From Lachnospiraceae bacterium NK4A144 (GTDB lineage: Bacteria; Bacillota; Clostridia; Lachnospirales; Lachnospiraceae), in contig AUJT01000002.1 in the NCBI GenBank assembly GCA_000424365.1, forward strand, positions 248,001 through 312,000: a stretch of 64,000 nucleotides of DNA. Direction: 5' to 3'. Below, piece after piece: positions 53,197 through 61,644 of this stretch. Both the position numbers and the translations under genes were made by a program. Below the pieces are notes generated by a model. The model worked only from the letters and a program-made list of their open reading frames with translations, ran no database searches and was not told the DNA's origin. Position 1 is the first letter of the stretch. Every line of letters begins with the position of its first letter.

Positions 53197-54003
53197 TCAC
53201 GCAACTAAAAGATCTACCAGGATAAATACAACAGGCGCAGTTATCAGTACGGAGTCAAATCTGTCGAGAATTCCTCCGTGTCCCGGTATAAGATTGCCGT
53301 AATCTTTGATACCGCGGTTTCGCTTGATGCCTGATGCAAAAAGATCTCCGATCTGAGATATGACAGCACCGGCGCCGCATACCGCACCATAGATCAGCGG
53401 GTTTCCATTTGCTGCATACGCAAGCAGAACACCTACAAGAACTGCGCCAAGCACTCCTCCTACTGATCCTTCTATCGATTTTTTCGGTGAAAGTACAGGA
53501 GCGAGTTTATGTTTTCCAAAAGTTCTTCCTGCAAGATAAGCGCATGTGTCGCAAACCCAGGAACTTATGAACACCATAAGTATCTCAACTATTCCTCTTT
53601 CGCGAATACGTATCATATAGAGACATCCAAGAAGTACCACTACATAAAGTATTCCGAAACAGATCTGCATGATATACGCAGAATCAAATTTCGGAAAGGT
53701 CAGTACATAGGTCAGCATAAACAATATCATTGAACCTATGACTACATAAAATAAGTTTTTAGGGCTCTCCGTAAAGTACATTACAACTTCATAACATACG
53801 ATGCTTAAACAGCCCATTATTTCCGGTATATCCGGTCTGTATTTCTCTCCTAACGGTATCTGTCTTATTGCACGACAAAACTCGTGATAACCGATCAATG
53901 AAACAAGAAACAGGAGGGTCCAAAATACGAACCCTCCCATATATATAGCTGCTCCAAGGATCAGCACGAGACAAATTCCGCTTAACAGTCTGGTCTTAAA
54001 CAT
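53197..54003 (-). CDS. cdsA: Phosphatidate cytidylyltransferase
   Basis: A 268-residue membrane enzyme making CDP-diacylglycerol. About eight hydrophobic helices; the C-terminal signature SQIGDLFASGIKRNRGIKDYGNLIPGHGGILDR is intact from about residue 208. It overlaps uppS by eight bases. Confidence 0.95.
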   Translation of the reverse strand: MFKTRLLSGICLVLILGAAIYMGGFVFWTLLFLVSLIGYHEFCRAIRQIPLGEKYRPDIPEIMGCLSIVCYEVVMYFTESPKNLFYVVIGSMILFMLTYVLTFPKFDSAYIMQICFGILYVVVLLGCLYMIRIRERGIVEILMVFISSWVCDTCAYLAGRTFGKHKLAPVLSPKKSIEGSVGGVLGAVLVGVLLAYAANGNPLIYGAVCGAGAVISQIGDLFASGIKRNRGIKDYGNLIPGHGGILDRFDSVLITAPVVFILVDLLVA

Positions 54004-54730
54004 TTTTTTCCTCTGATTCTACCTGTTCTCCCGTTTTACCAAAGCGACGGCTGCGGCCGGAATAATTCTCAACTGCTTTCTTTAATTCATCGGCCGTAAA
54101 AGCAGGCCAATGAATATCTGTAAAGTAAAACTCCGTATATGCGCACTGCCAAAGCAGATAGTTTGACAAACGCACCTCTCCGCTGGTACGGATTAACAGA
54201 TCCGGATCGGGAATACCCGCTGTATCCAGATGCTCAGAAATCATCTCTTCTGTGACCGGTACATCGGCAGGAATCTTTCCTTCAGCTTTTTCAGCCATGA
54301 TCTTATTCACTGCACGAGTTATCTCATCTCTGCTTCCATAATTCAGTGCTATCTGAAAATGAAGACCGTCAAAATCCTTAGTATATTCCTCCAGATCAGC
54401 GATGCTCTGCTGTATATCCGGTGCAAGAGCACTCTTATCACCGATCACACGAACACACATATGATTCTGTTTTGCAGTTTTCTGACATGTTTTCAGATAG
54501 TTACGAAGCAGATTCATGATCGCGGAAACCTCGTCTGAAGGTCTTGACCAGTTTTCTGTAGAAAACGCATAAACCGTCAGATAATGAATTCCCATATTCC
54601 AGGCTTCACGACAGATGGTTTCTACATTTTTCGCTCCCATGGTATGACCGTAGGTTCTCGGCATGCCCTTGGATTTAGCCCATCTGCCATTTCCATCCAG
54701 AATTATTGCGATATGATTTGGTACATTCAT
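53996..54730 (-). CDS. uppS: Undecaprenyl diphosphate synthase
   Basis: A 244-residue cis-prenyltransferase producing the C55 lipid carrier for wall and polysaccharide synthesis. HIAIILDGNGRWAKSKGMPR holds the catalytic Asp; YAFSTENWSRP and DLLIRTSGEVRLSNYLLWQ are the other conserved blocks. Between frr and cdsA in the usual order. Confidence 0.96.
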   Translation of the reverse strand: MNVPNHIAIILDGNGRWAKSKGMPRTYGHTMGAKNVETICREAWNMGIHYLTVYAFSTENWSRPSDEVSAIMNLLRNYLKTCQKTAKQNHMCVRVIGDKSALAPDIQQSIADLEEYTKDFDGLHFQIALNYGSRDEITRAVNKIMAEKAEGKIPADVPVTEEMISEHLDTAGIPDPDLLIRTSGEVRLSNYLLWQCAYTEFYFTDIHWPAFTADELKKAVENYSGRSRRFGKTGEQVESEEKNV

Positions 54731-54763
54731 TTTGCTGCTATTCTCCGATCTGTTGATAAAAAC

Positions 54764-55318
54764 TCAAACAGTCATTATTTCCTTTTCTTTTTCTGCTGCT
54801 ACTGCATCCACCTTCTTGATGAACTTATCTGTAACCTTCTGCAGGCTGTCCTCAAGATCATGGATCTCGTCTTCTGATACTTCTTCTGTCTTTGCGAGCT
54901 TCTTAAATGCATCGTTGCCATCACGACGAATATTACGGATAGCTACCTTACACTCTTCACCCTTCTTCTTAACATCCTTACAGAGCTGCTTTCTTCTATC
55001 CTCTGTAAGCTCAGGGAAGATAAGACGAACCATTGCACCATCACTGTTAGGATTGATGCCGATATCAGAAGTCTCTATTGCCTTGATGATCTCCTTAAGC
55101 ATGGATTTATCATAAGGCTTGATCGTGATAACACGTGCCTCCGGTACTGCAATATTAGCCACTGACTGAAGCGGAGACGGTGTTCCGTAATAATCTACAC
55201 GGATACGATCCAGAATATGCGGATTTGCTCTTCCTGCACGGATTGCTGCATATTCGCTGTCCAGATTGTCAAGTGACTTCTGCATTTTTGTTTCGTACTT
55301 AGCTATTCTCTCGTCCAT
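54764..55318 (-). CDS. frr: Ribosome recycling factor
   Basis: A 184-residue RRF. It has GRANPHILDRIRVDYYGTPSPL, KPYDKSMLKEI, SDIGINPNSDGAMVRLIFPELTEDRRKQL and RNIRRDGNDAFKKL. Releases ribosomes from mRNA with EF-G after termination. 14 bases downstream of pyrH. Confidence 0.97.
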   Translation of the reverse strand: MDERIAKYETKMQKSLDNLDSEYAAIRAGRANPHILDRIRVDYYGTPSPLQSVANIAVPEARVITIKPYDKSMLKEIIKAIETSDIGINPNSDGAMVRLIFPELTEDRRKQLCKDVKKKGEECKVAIRNIRRDGNDAFKKLAKTEEVSEDEIHDLEDSLQKVTDKFIKKVDAVAAEKEKEIMTV

Positions 55319-55332
55319 AAGGGATACCTCTC

Positions 55333-56034
55333 TTATACTGTAATTTCGGTGCCGTTAAAATCACCGCTTGCGGCATTAAGGATACTGTTCTTTTCATTCA
55401 GTCCAAAAACACGCATAGGCATTTTGTTTTCCATTGCCAGGATAGATGCTGCCAGATCCATGACCTGAAGCTTCTGTGCAACTACTTCCTCGATGGAAAG
55501 CTTATCATACTTCTTGGCATTAGGATTGATCTTCGGATCAGAATCGTAAACACCATCGATAGCCTTCGCAAGAAGGATTGCATCTGCCTCAACTTCGATC
55601 GCACGGAGAACTACTCCGGTATCTGTTGAGAAATACGGATGTCCTGTTCCACCTGCAAAGAAAACAACCTGTCCCTTTGAGAAATACTTATTTGCACGAT
55701 CTTTTGAAAAAAGCTTTGTAAATGAACCACACTCAAAAGGTGTAAGGATGCTGGTCATCATTCCTACTGATCTGAATATCTCAGATACATAGATGCAGTT
55801 CATGATAGTTGCCAGCATACCGATCTGATCAGCCTTTGTACGGTCAATATTCTCAGAGGTACGACCTCTCCAGAAGTTACCGCCGCCGATAACGATACCT
55901 ACTTCGATACCCTTATCGACAAGCTGCTTTACTTCCATTGCAACACCGCGTACGGTGGGCTCATCAAAGCCTGTTTTCTTTTCGCCGGCAAGTGCTTCGC
56001 CGGACAGTTTCAGAAGAACACGTTTCATACTCAT
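55333..56034 (-). CDS. pyrH: UMP kinase
   Basis: A 233-residue amino-acid-kinase-fold UMP kinase: RVLLKLSGEALAGEKKTGFD, IVIGGGNFWRGR, GTGHPYFSTDTGVVLRAIE, DGVYDSDPKINPNAK. Converts UMP to UDP. The ATG at 56034 is used; an ATG two codons in is equally possible. Confidence 0.97.
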   Translation of the reverse strand: MSMKRVLLKLSGEALAGEKKTGFDEPTVRGVAMEVKQLVDKGIEVGIVIGGGNFWRGRTSENIDRTKADQIGMLATIMNCIYVSEIFRSVGMMTSILTPFECGSFTKLFSKDRANKYFSKGQVVFFAGGTGHPYFSTDTGVVLRAIEVEADAILLAKAIDGVYDSDPKINPNAKKYDKLSIEEVVAQKLQVMDLAASILAMENKMPMRVFGLNEKNSILNAASGDFNGTEITV

Positions 56035-56040
56035 TACTAA

Positions 56041-57528
56041 TTACTTCTTTCTCTCCCCAATGGAGCTCTTCAGATCATCAAAGAAAGATGTCGGGCTGAC
56101 TTCTGCGTAGCACTGTGAGCAGTGACCTTCGATGACAGCACCATTATTGATCTGAACGGATTTACTCTTGATATCGCCCATAACGATAGCTGATGTATCA
56201 AGGATAACAGGACCATGTACATCGATATCGCCCTTTACAGCGCCTGCGATAACTGCGCTGGATGCTGTAATATTGCCAAGGATAACAGATTCCTGACCAA
56301 CCTTTACAGCGCCGGTAGAGATTACCTCACCGGTGATCTTTGCAGAATCGGCAAAAATCTCAGAAGCCTTTGAATTACCTGTAACACTTCCGGAAATATT
56401 AAGCTTTCCGCGAATGTGAATATTACCTCTTACTACACCGAGTACATCAAGATTTCCCTCGGATGTGATGTCACCATTGATGCTCATTCCAAGAGTGATA
56501 GCACCTGTCTCATCGGCAACTTCACCTTCTTCCAGCTCCGGAATCTGAAGGTTCTTAAGCTGATCATCACTCATATCTATACTCTCCTCTGCATTAACAA
56601 TATTTTCAACTGCAGCCTCTTCCGGCTCAGATGCAAAACTCAGATCAACCCCATCTGTAACGATTTCCTCTTCAAGTACTTCTGCTGTCTCACCCATATC
56701 TAATTCATCCTCTCCTGCAATTGTATTTTCTGATGACTGCATAAACTCATCTGCTGTCACCTCGCTCACCAGATCATCTCCGGTAAACGCATCTTCCTCA
56801 ACGATCGTTGAGTCATCTGCCGGCTCAGTTTCAATAACTACTTCGCCTGCAGTGAGTTCCTCTTTTTCCTCAGTGCCGTCTTCAGTAAGCACCTGTTCGA
56901 TCGAAACCTCACCCTCTGTAAGCACTTCTGCCGGAGCTTCGGCATAAATCTGCTCTACAGTGATATCCTCTGCTGCCACTTCATCAGCAGATGCTTCGTT
57001 CGTTCCAAAAGAAAAATCAACATCAGTCACTACTTCAGCTGATTCCTCAACCTCTTCTTCAGCCGTTTCTTCAACAGCCTCGAATGTCATATTAGCTGTG
57101 CTGATCTCCGGATCGATATCGATCGTTTCCAATTTCTTTTCCGGCTCGGATACAGGTTCCTGAACATCTGAAGCAGTTTCTTCATTCTGCTCTGCGTTCT
57201 CAGTCTCTTCGTCCTTAACAGGTACTCCGACACTTGATAAAAGTGAACTCAGATTGAAATCAAATGCTTCTGTCTCAGGTTCATCCATTGCCTCTTCATT
57301 CTGATCTGCCATAAGGCTGTCAGACAAAGGCACATCCATAGCCGACTCATTCATATCGACAACCGGACCGCCAAATTCATCATCTGTAACTGTGTCCTCT
57401 GCAATACCCTCTTCGGACCCCTTAGACAACTGATCCAGCGAGCCGTCTTTTACTTTCCCCGGCCGTTTCTCGGAAAATCCATCGACAGCCTGGGTCAGAT
57501 CTTCCTTGAAATCACTGAAAAAGCCCAT
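56041..57528 (-). CDS. Bactofilin with a long acidic N-terminal extension
   Basis: A 495-residue polymer-forming cytoskeletal protein. The C-terminal ~130 residues are a right-handed beta-helix bactofilin domain with short hydrophobic repeats (GMSINGDITSEGNLDVLG; IHIRGKLNISGSVTGN; ISTGAVKVGQESVILGNI). The first ~340 residues are disordered, Glu/Asp/Val/Thr-rich with irregular repeats (EEVTADE, EVLTEGEVSIEQVLTEDG), far longer than the ~30-60-residue tails of common bactofilins. ATG at 57528 follows GGAGGAACAGGAT. Placed just ahead of pyrH and after a polysaccharide deacetylase; a role in scaffolding wall enzymes is inferred. Confidence 0.88.
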   Translation of the reverse strand: MGFFSDFKEDLTQAVDGFSEKRPGKVKDGSLDQLSKGSEEGIAEDTVTDDEFGGPVVDMNESAMDVPLSDSLMADQNEEAMDEPETEAFDFNLSSLLSSVGVPVKDEETENAEQNEETASDVQEPVSEPEKKLETIDIDPEISTANMTFEAVEETAEEEVEESAEVVTDVDFSFGTNEASADEVAAEDITVEQIYAEAPAEVLTEGEVSIEQVLTEDGTEEKEELTAGEVVIETEPADDSTIVEEDAFTGDDLVSEVTADEFMQSSENTIAGEDELDMGETAEVLEEEIVTDGVDLSFASEPEEAAVENIVNAEESIDMSDDQLKNLQIPELEEGEVADETGAITLGMSINGDITSEGNLDVLGVVRGNIHIRGKLNISGSVTGNSKASEIFADSAKITGEVISTGAVKVGQESVILGNITASSAVIAGAVKGDIDVHGPVILDTSAIVMGDIKSKSVQINNGAVIEGHCSQCYAEVSPTSFFDDLKSSIGERKK

Positions 57529-57587
57529 ATCCTGTTCCTCCTTGCAAAGCCGCTCTAAAGCGTGCCGTTTTATCACATGGCAGACGA

Positions 57588-58613
57588 TTAATCCTCTTCT
57601 GACTGTGTTTTATATTGGTGTAGGGGTGGTGTATCCTGATCGATCGGAAGGATTTCAAGGCCACGTGCTTTCAGCCCTTTCAGAATCGCCGGCAGTGCTT
57701 CCACAGTACTCTTCTTACCGCCTGTATCGTGCAGCAGGACTACTGAAGAATTCCACTTGTCTACGCCCCTCAGCGTATTCTGAACTATTTCTCCCGACGA
57801 AAGCGCCCTTCCGGAAGAATCCCCGCAATAGACATTCCAGTCATAATATTCCATATTCTGACTGTAAAGTACTGAAATGTAACGGTCCATTGGCAAACCA
57901 GCCACTGTGTTTCCGCTGCCCCCCGGGAACCGGTAGAATTTCGGCGCTATACCTGTTTCATTATAAATTAGATTACGTATTTTATCAAGGTCATACTGGA
58001 AGCTGTCCAGATCCTTGTAAACCTCGGAATATACATGAGAATATGAATGCATTCCGATGGTATGACCCTCATCAACTATGCGTTTGTAAGTATGTCTCAG
58101 TCTCTCATCCCTGTCACCTGTACCGCATACAAAGAAGGTTGCACGCACGCCATTTTCACTAAGGATGTCCAAAATTTTGTCCGTATATATGGAAGGACCA
58201 TCATCAAAAGTAAGATACACCCTTTCTGTATTCTCAGCACCCGACTGTATCTGCTCAGCAACGGCAGAATGGCTGTCCTGATCAGAGTCATCCTGGATTC
58301 CCTCCGGAAGCATCACTGCATCAGCCGGATCTGCGTCATCAGCCTCATCCGCTTCTCTTTCTACACTGTCCTGACTTACAACGGCAGTATAATCCGTACT
58401 GTCTGCGAGCGTATGTATCCCATTTTTATCATCCGGTGTAACTTCAACCGTTTCTACCGAAACCGCTGCAGCCACCTCTTTTTTCCCTGTATTAAGGATC
58501 CCGGATCTAAATATAATGATCACAAGCACGAGAAAAACCGCAGCGAGGGCAAAAATGCCCGCTGCGGTGATCATCTGCAATTTCAATTTTCTCAAGCGCT
58601 TAGAACGAACCAT
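57588..58613 (-). CDS. Membrane-anchored polysaccharide deacetylase
   Basis: A 341-residue NodB-type carbohydrate deacetylase. An N-terminal helix (MITAAGIFALAAVFLVLVII, ~13-35) anchors it; a ~100-residue Asp/Glu-rich linker follows. The catalytic domain has YLTFDDGPSIYTDKIL (Asp pair), GMHSYSHVYSEV (His pair), FYRFPGGSGN and VVLLHDTGG. Probably removes acetyl groups from peptidoglycan or another surface glycan. Begins three bases after the lipoprotein stop. Confidence 0.93.
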   Translation of the reverse strand: MVRSKRLRKLKLQMITAAGIFALAAVFLVLVIIIFRSGILNTGKKEVAAAVSVETVEVTPDDKNGIHTLADSTDYTAVVSQDSVEREADEADDADPADAVMLPEGIQDDSDQDSHSAVAEQIQSGAENTERVYLTFDDGPSIYTDKILDILSENGVRATFFVCGTGDRDERLRHTYKRIVDEGHTIGMHSYSHVYSEVYKDLDSFQYDLDKIRNLIYNETGIAPKFYRFPGGSGNTVAGLPMDRYISVLYSQNMEYYDWNVYCGDSSGRALSSGEIVQNTLRGVDKWNSSVVLLHDTGGKKSTVEALPAILKGLKARGLEILPIDQDTPPLHQYKTQSEED

Positions 58614-58616
58614 GGA

Positions 58617-60176
58617 TCACTCGAAAAATATATCCTTTCCTACATCGAAATAATAATTATTTACAGGTCGTATCTCAGAGCCATTTATATCAAATACCTC
58701 CCAGACAACGCCGGCATGTCCTGCCGGAACCTGAAACGATGCAACTATTCCGTTCTTATTATACACTTTTACCATCGCTCCGGAAAGAGACATTTCATAA
58801 GACATCTTATTGTCATTCCTTCCGCCCTTCTGATCAGTAAGGAAATATCTGTATTCCTTATCCGAACCAACCGTTATAACCTGCGTCACGGAGTTCTCAT
58901 ATTTTCCGTTACTAAGGTTCAGAGTAAATGGTTTAAGCTCCGCCTTCGAAGTGTCATATGTCAGGACTACTTCGTACTGATTATCCTTAAGTTTATCCGG
59001 TGACTGCTTTGTCACATCCATAAGATACGTAGCCGTATCATGCTTGGTCTGTCCGCTCGGTGCCATATAGGCTACGCCTGCACAATAATCAATGGTATAC
59101 GGTCTGATATAGATATCATCGATCTCCACAGGCACGTAATCGCCATACGAGAATTTCAGATTGTACCAGTCGGCATCGTTGATCGGTACATAGAATTCAT
59201 AGTATCCGTCACCATCTGTCGCAGAATCTGCCTGATAGGAATACGCGCCCGTTTTGATAGTAACCTTGACATCTTTCAGCATGCCGCCTTCTTCGTCAGA
59301 TACATATCCGTAAACTTTTGCGTATGCCGGTATCTCCTTAACCTCATCATATGTGATGTAAGCCCGGTTAATGAGTTCCTGCTCCAGGTCATCATATTCT
59401 TTCTGCAGATCATGATTTACAGAATCATAATCTCCCATTTTAACAGAATCATTTTTTCCCTTAGTGGTCTTATAACACTCTGTCATGAAGTCATTAACAA
59501 AATAGCATCTCTGACCGCCATTCTGCCTTGCCTGTGACACATTTGTACCATACAGATTGCAGGTATAACGATATACATAAGCAAGCTTCGCTTCGTTAAA
59601 GTAATAGCCGGTGACTTCACGGCCGCTACTGCCATACTCAGTCGTAACGATCTTATCTATAAGACCAGAATCACTGTTTGTATAGACCATGGCATCTACA
59701 GTAGCTCCATTATCGCTTCTTTCAAGTCTTAGCTTCTTTTTCTGGTCAGACTTTGCTCTTTCCTGTATCTTGTCAGTCAGATCATGATCCGCTTTTTTAC
59801 TGAGATCACGCTTATTTGCCTTATAATGCTTTTCTCCATAGGCAATTATATGTTTTTCACCGGCGTGTTTGTTAATGTAATCAACTGTACCTTCAAAGCT
59901 GTCAAGAACCGCCTTTACTCCTTCATGAACAGCTTCTTCCGTAAATGCACTTTCACTTTCTGATACAGATTCTGCTGATTCTTCCACTTCGGAAGATGCT
60001 GCCTCTGTTTCATCCTTTACTGTTTCAACTTCTTCCTCGCTCTCCTCTGAGCTTTCAGTTTCCACCCGGTTGCTTACTATGCTTTCTTCCTTGCTTCCAC
60101 ATGCTGTAAGCATAACACCGAGAAGTGCTGAAACAGCGACGATACTGATTACTTTTCTTATCTTTCCAAACTTCAT
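58617..60176 (-). CDS. Lipoprotein with carboxypeptidase-regulatory-like domain
   Basis: A 519-residue secreted lipoprotein. Signal peptide MKFGKIRKVISIVAVSALL then lipobox GVMLTACGS, Cys26 lipidated. A Ser/Glu-rich linker (27-80) precedes an unknown helical part. Near residue 295 there is a carboxypeptidase-regulatory-like beta domain (AKVYGYVSDEEGGMLKDVKV; GDGYYEFYVP). The C-terminal part has strand-rich sequences without a named family. It is co-transcribed with the deacetylase and may act in envelope assembly. The ribosome site is weak. Confidence 0.85.
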   Translation of the reverse strand: MKFGKIRKVISIVAVSALLGVMLTACGSKEESIVSNRVETESSEESEEEVETVKDETEAASSEVEESAESVSESESAFTEEAVHEGVKAVLDSFEGTVDYINKHAGEKHIIAYGEKHYKANKRDLSKKADHDLTDKIQERAKSDQKKKLRLERSDNGATVDAMVYTNSDSGLIDKIVTTEYGSSGREVTGYYFNEAKLAYVYRYTCNLYGTNVSQARQNGGQRCYFVNDFMTECYKTTKGKNDSVKMGDYDSVNHDLQKEYDDLEQELINRAYITYDEVKEIPAYAKVYGYVSDEEGGMLKDVKVTIKTGAYSYQADSATDGDGYYEFYVPINDADWYNLKFSYGDYVPVEIDDIYIRPYTIDYCAGVAYMAPSGQTKHDTATYLMDVTKQSPDKLKDNQYEVVLTYDTSKAELKPFTLNLSNGKYENSVTQVITVGSDKEYRYFLTDQKGGRNDNKMSYEMSLSGAMVKVYNKNGIVASFQVPAGHAGVVWEVFDINGSEIRPVNNYYFDVGKDIFFE

Positions 60177-60372
60177 TACTCTTACAAGAAAACTTTACAG
60201 TCTTCTCCCTCCATGAAATGACAGTATTTATCCACTGCCAATGTTGTACTGCCTTAAAAAACCGATCATTTCTGACAGTATTTTCTATGTAATTAAGAAT
60301 AGCACAGATTTATGCGGCAACCGTCTTTTTAAGCAAATCCTAAGAAAAAATTAAAAAGTTTTCTGATCGCTT

Positions 60373-61299
60373 TTATCCTGTTATCAGTGAAATTACGCAC
60401 CCGGTAGCCACACTGGCAGCATAAAGAGTTCCCGTTATCGCAAGATTTTTCTTCCAACCGGAATTTACTCTAAATAAAACCATAAGCCCGACGCCCGCGC
60501 CCACAAGCAGGCCGCTCATAAGAGCACCGAAGCCTATTATGCCATCCATATAAAGCTGTGTGATCATTACTGATGAAGCACAGTTAGGTATAAGCCCGAC
60601 AATACCTGCCGCAAACTCACCGAGGAAGCCGTTTCCTGTCATGAAATTTTTAAGTGTGTCCTCTCCAAGCCAGTCGATAAGCACATTTAATAGAACAGAA
60701 AAAAGCAGGATAAATACAAATATCTGCATCGTGTGGCGCAGTGCCGGTCTCAGGATACTGGCATGTTCATGTCCTTTTCCATGATGACGATGTTCTTTTC
60801 CCTGATCAAGTATGTGAGGATTTGTTCTCTCGACTTCCACATCACAGTGGCACTTCTCTCTTGCACAAAAAAGAGCGATATTCATGTGTTCCGGCAATGC
60901 ATGCAGCACAGCTGTCATAAAGAAATCGATAACAAAGCCCCATACCATACCTATAACCATCTTTAAAAGAAGTATCTTGATTATGAGTACAGGCGATACA
61001 TGATTTGAAATAAATAACGGGAGCATCTCATCAGATGTAGACATATATATCGCAATAAGCGCTCCTACCGTTATTACCCTGCCCGCATACAGATTTGTCG
61101 CTGCAGCAGAAAAACCACACTGCGGAAAAGCACCGGCTATACCGCCGAACAAAGGCCCAAGTTTTCCGGCTTTTTCAACAGTCTTCACTACTTTTTTGCC
61201 GGCTCTGGATTCCAGATATTCCATAAATAAATATGTAAGAAACAGAAACGGAAGTAGTTTCACGGAATCAAGAAGTCCGTCCATAATAGCATCAAACAT
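60373..61299 (-). CDS. Putative metal-exporting permease (10-TM ArsP_2-type, 'putative manganese transporter')
   Basis: A 308-residue membrane protein with about eight to ten helices in two halves. Each half has a PxCGFSAA-like or PNCASS-like signature (AFPQCGFSAAATNLYAGR; IGLIPNCASSVMITQLYMDG). A His/Cys-rich cytosolic loop in the middle (REKCHCDVE; HRHHGKGHEHA, ~145-175) suits metal binding. I recall such proteins being labelled putative manganese or heavy-metal exporters. GAAAGGAAAG precedes the ATG. A perfect palindrome 36 bases upstream resembles an ArsR/SmtB-type operator. Confidence 0.82.
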   Translation of the reverse strand: MFDAIMDGLLDSVKLLPFLFLTYLFMEYLESRAGKKVVKTVEKAGKLGPLFGGIAGAFPQCGFSAAATNLYAGRVITVGALIAIYMSTSDEMLPLFISNHVSPVLIIKILLLKMVIGMVWGFVIDFFMTAVLHALPEHMNIALFCAREKCHCDVEVERTNPHILDQGKEHRHHGKGHEHASILRPALRHTMQIFVFILLFSVLLNVLIDWLGEDTLKNFMTGNGFLGEFAAGIVGLIPNCASSVMITQLYMDGIIGFGALMSGLLVGAGVGLMVLFRVNSGWKKNLAITGTLYAASVATGCVISLITG

Positions 61300-61334
61300 T
61301 TATCTTTCCTTTCGATTAAACATTCTTTCATATG

Positions 61335-61348
61335 TTCAAATATTTGAA
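61335..61348. promoter_or_regulatory. ArsR/SmtB-type operator-like palindrome
   Basis: TTCAAATATTTGAA, a perfect 14-bp palindrome ahead of the metal permease, extended by ATTC...GAAT symmetry further out. It matches the AT-rich inverted repeats bound by metal-responsive ArsR-family repressors; no such regulator is encoded in this window. Confidence 0.5.
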
Positions 61349-61363
61349 TGTTGCTAAAAACAT

Positions 61364-61392
61364 AAAAGACCCCTGGGAATCGCCCAAGAGTC
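61364..61392 (-). terminator. Terminator-like hairpin ahead of the permease
   Basis: Minus-strand GACTCTTGGG / CCCAGGGGTC with 5-base loop and TTTTATGTTTTT. No gene ends immediately before it, so it may be the stop of a short leader or small RNA, or an attenuator for the metal permease. Confidence 0.65.
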
Positions 61393-61463
61393 TGTTTCAC
61401 ACATTCTTTTATTACCAATTTTGCATTGTATACGATTATTTATCATAAATCAACAATATTTTT

Positions 61464-61540
61464 ATGATGTCAGGGTCAAAAGGTCAAAATCCGATTGTGC
61501 TTGCACAAAGAGGATTGAGACCTTGGGACCCTGACATCAT
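61464..61540. repeat. 77-base palindromic element
   Basis: Arms beginning ATGATGTCAGGGTC and ending GACCCTGACATCAT pair over about 36 bp with few mismatches around a short loop near 61500-61504. Flanking TTTTT/AAAAA on both sides. Resembles dispersed intergenic palindromes of Lachnospiraceae; only one copy in this window. Confidence 0.75.
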
Positions 61541-61596
61541 TTTTATTAAAAAAAGAATAAAGAATTATAGGCATTTCAACAAAATTCCCTATAAGT

Positions 61597-61638
61597 AAAA
61601 AAACTGTGAGAAGCCGATCATTCAACTCCCCACAGTTT
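61597..61638 (-). terminator. Terminator of the chemoreceptor gene
   Basis: Minus-strand AAAACTGTG ... CACAGTTTTTTT, beginning 7 bases after the stop. Confidence 0.85.
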
Positions 61639-61644
61639 TGTATC

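Larger units (their letters stand above)
61300..61644. other. 345-bp spacer between permease and chemoreceptor
   Basis: Holds, right to left, the chemoreceptor terminator (61597-61638), a 77-base palindromic element (61464-61540), a second terminator (61364-61392) and the operator-like palindrome (61335-61348). No coding sequence. Confidence 0.7.

Noticed and set aside
58047-59003. A 318-codon plus-strand open frame
   Set aside because: Antisense to the deacetylase and lipoprotein genes, whose domains are clear; no ribosome site.
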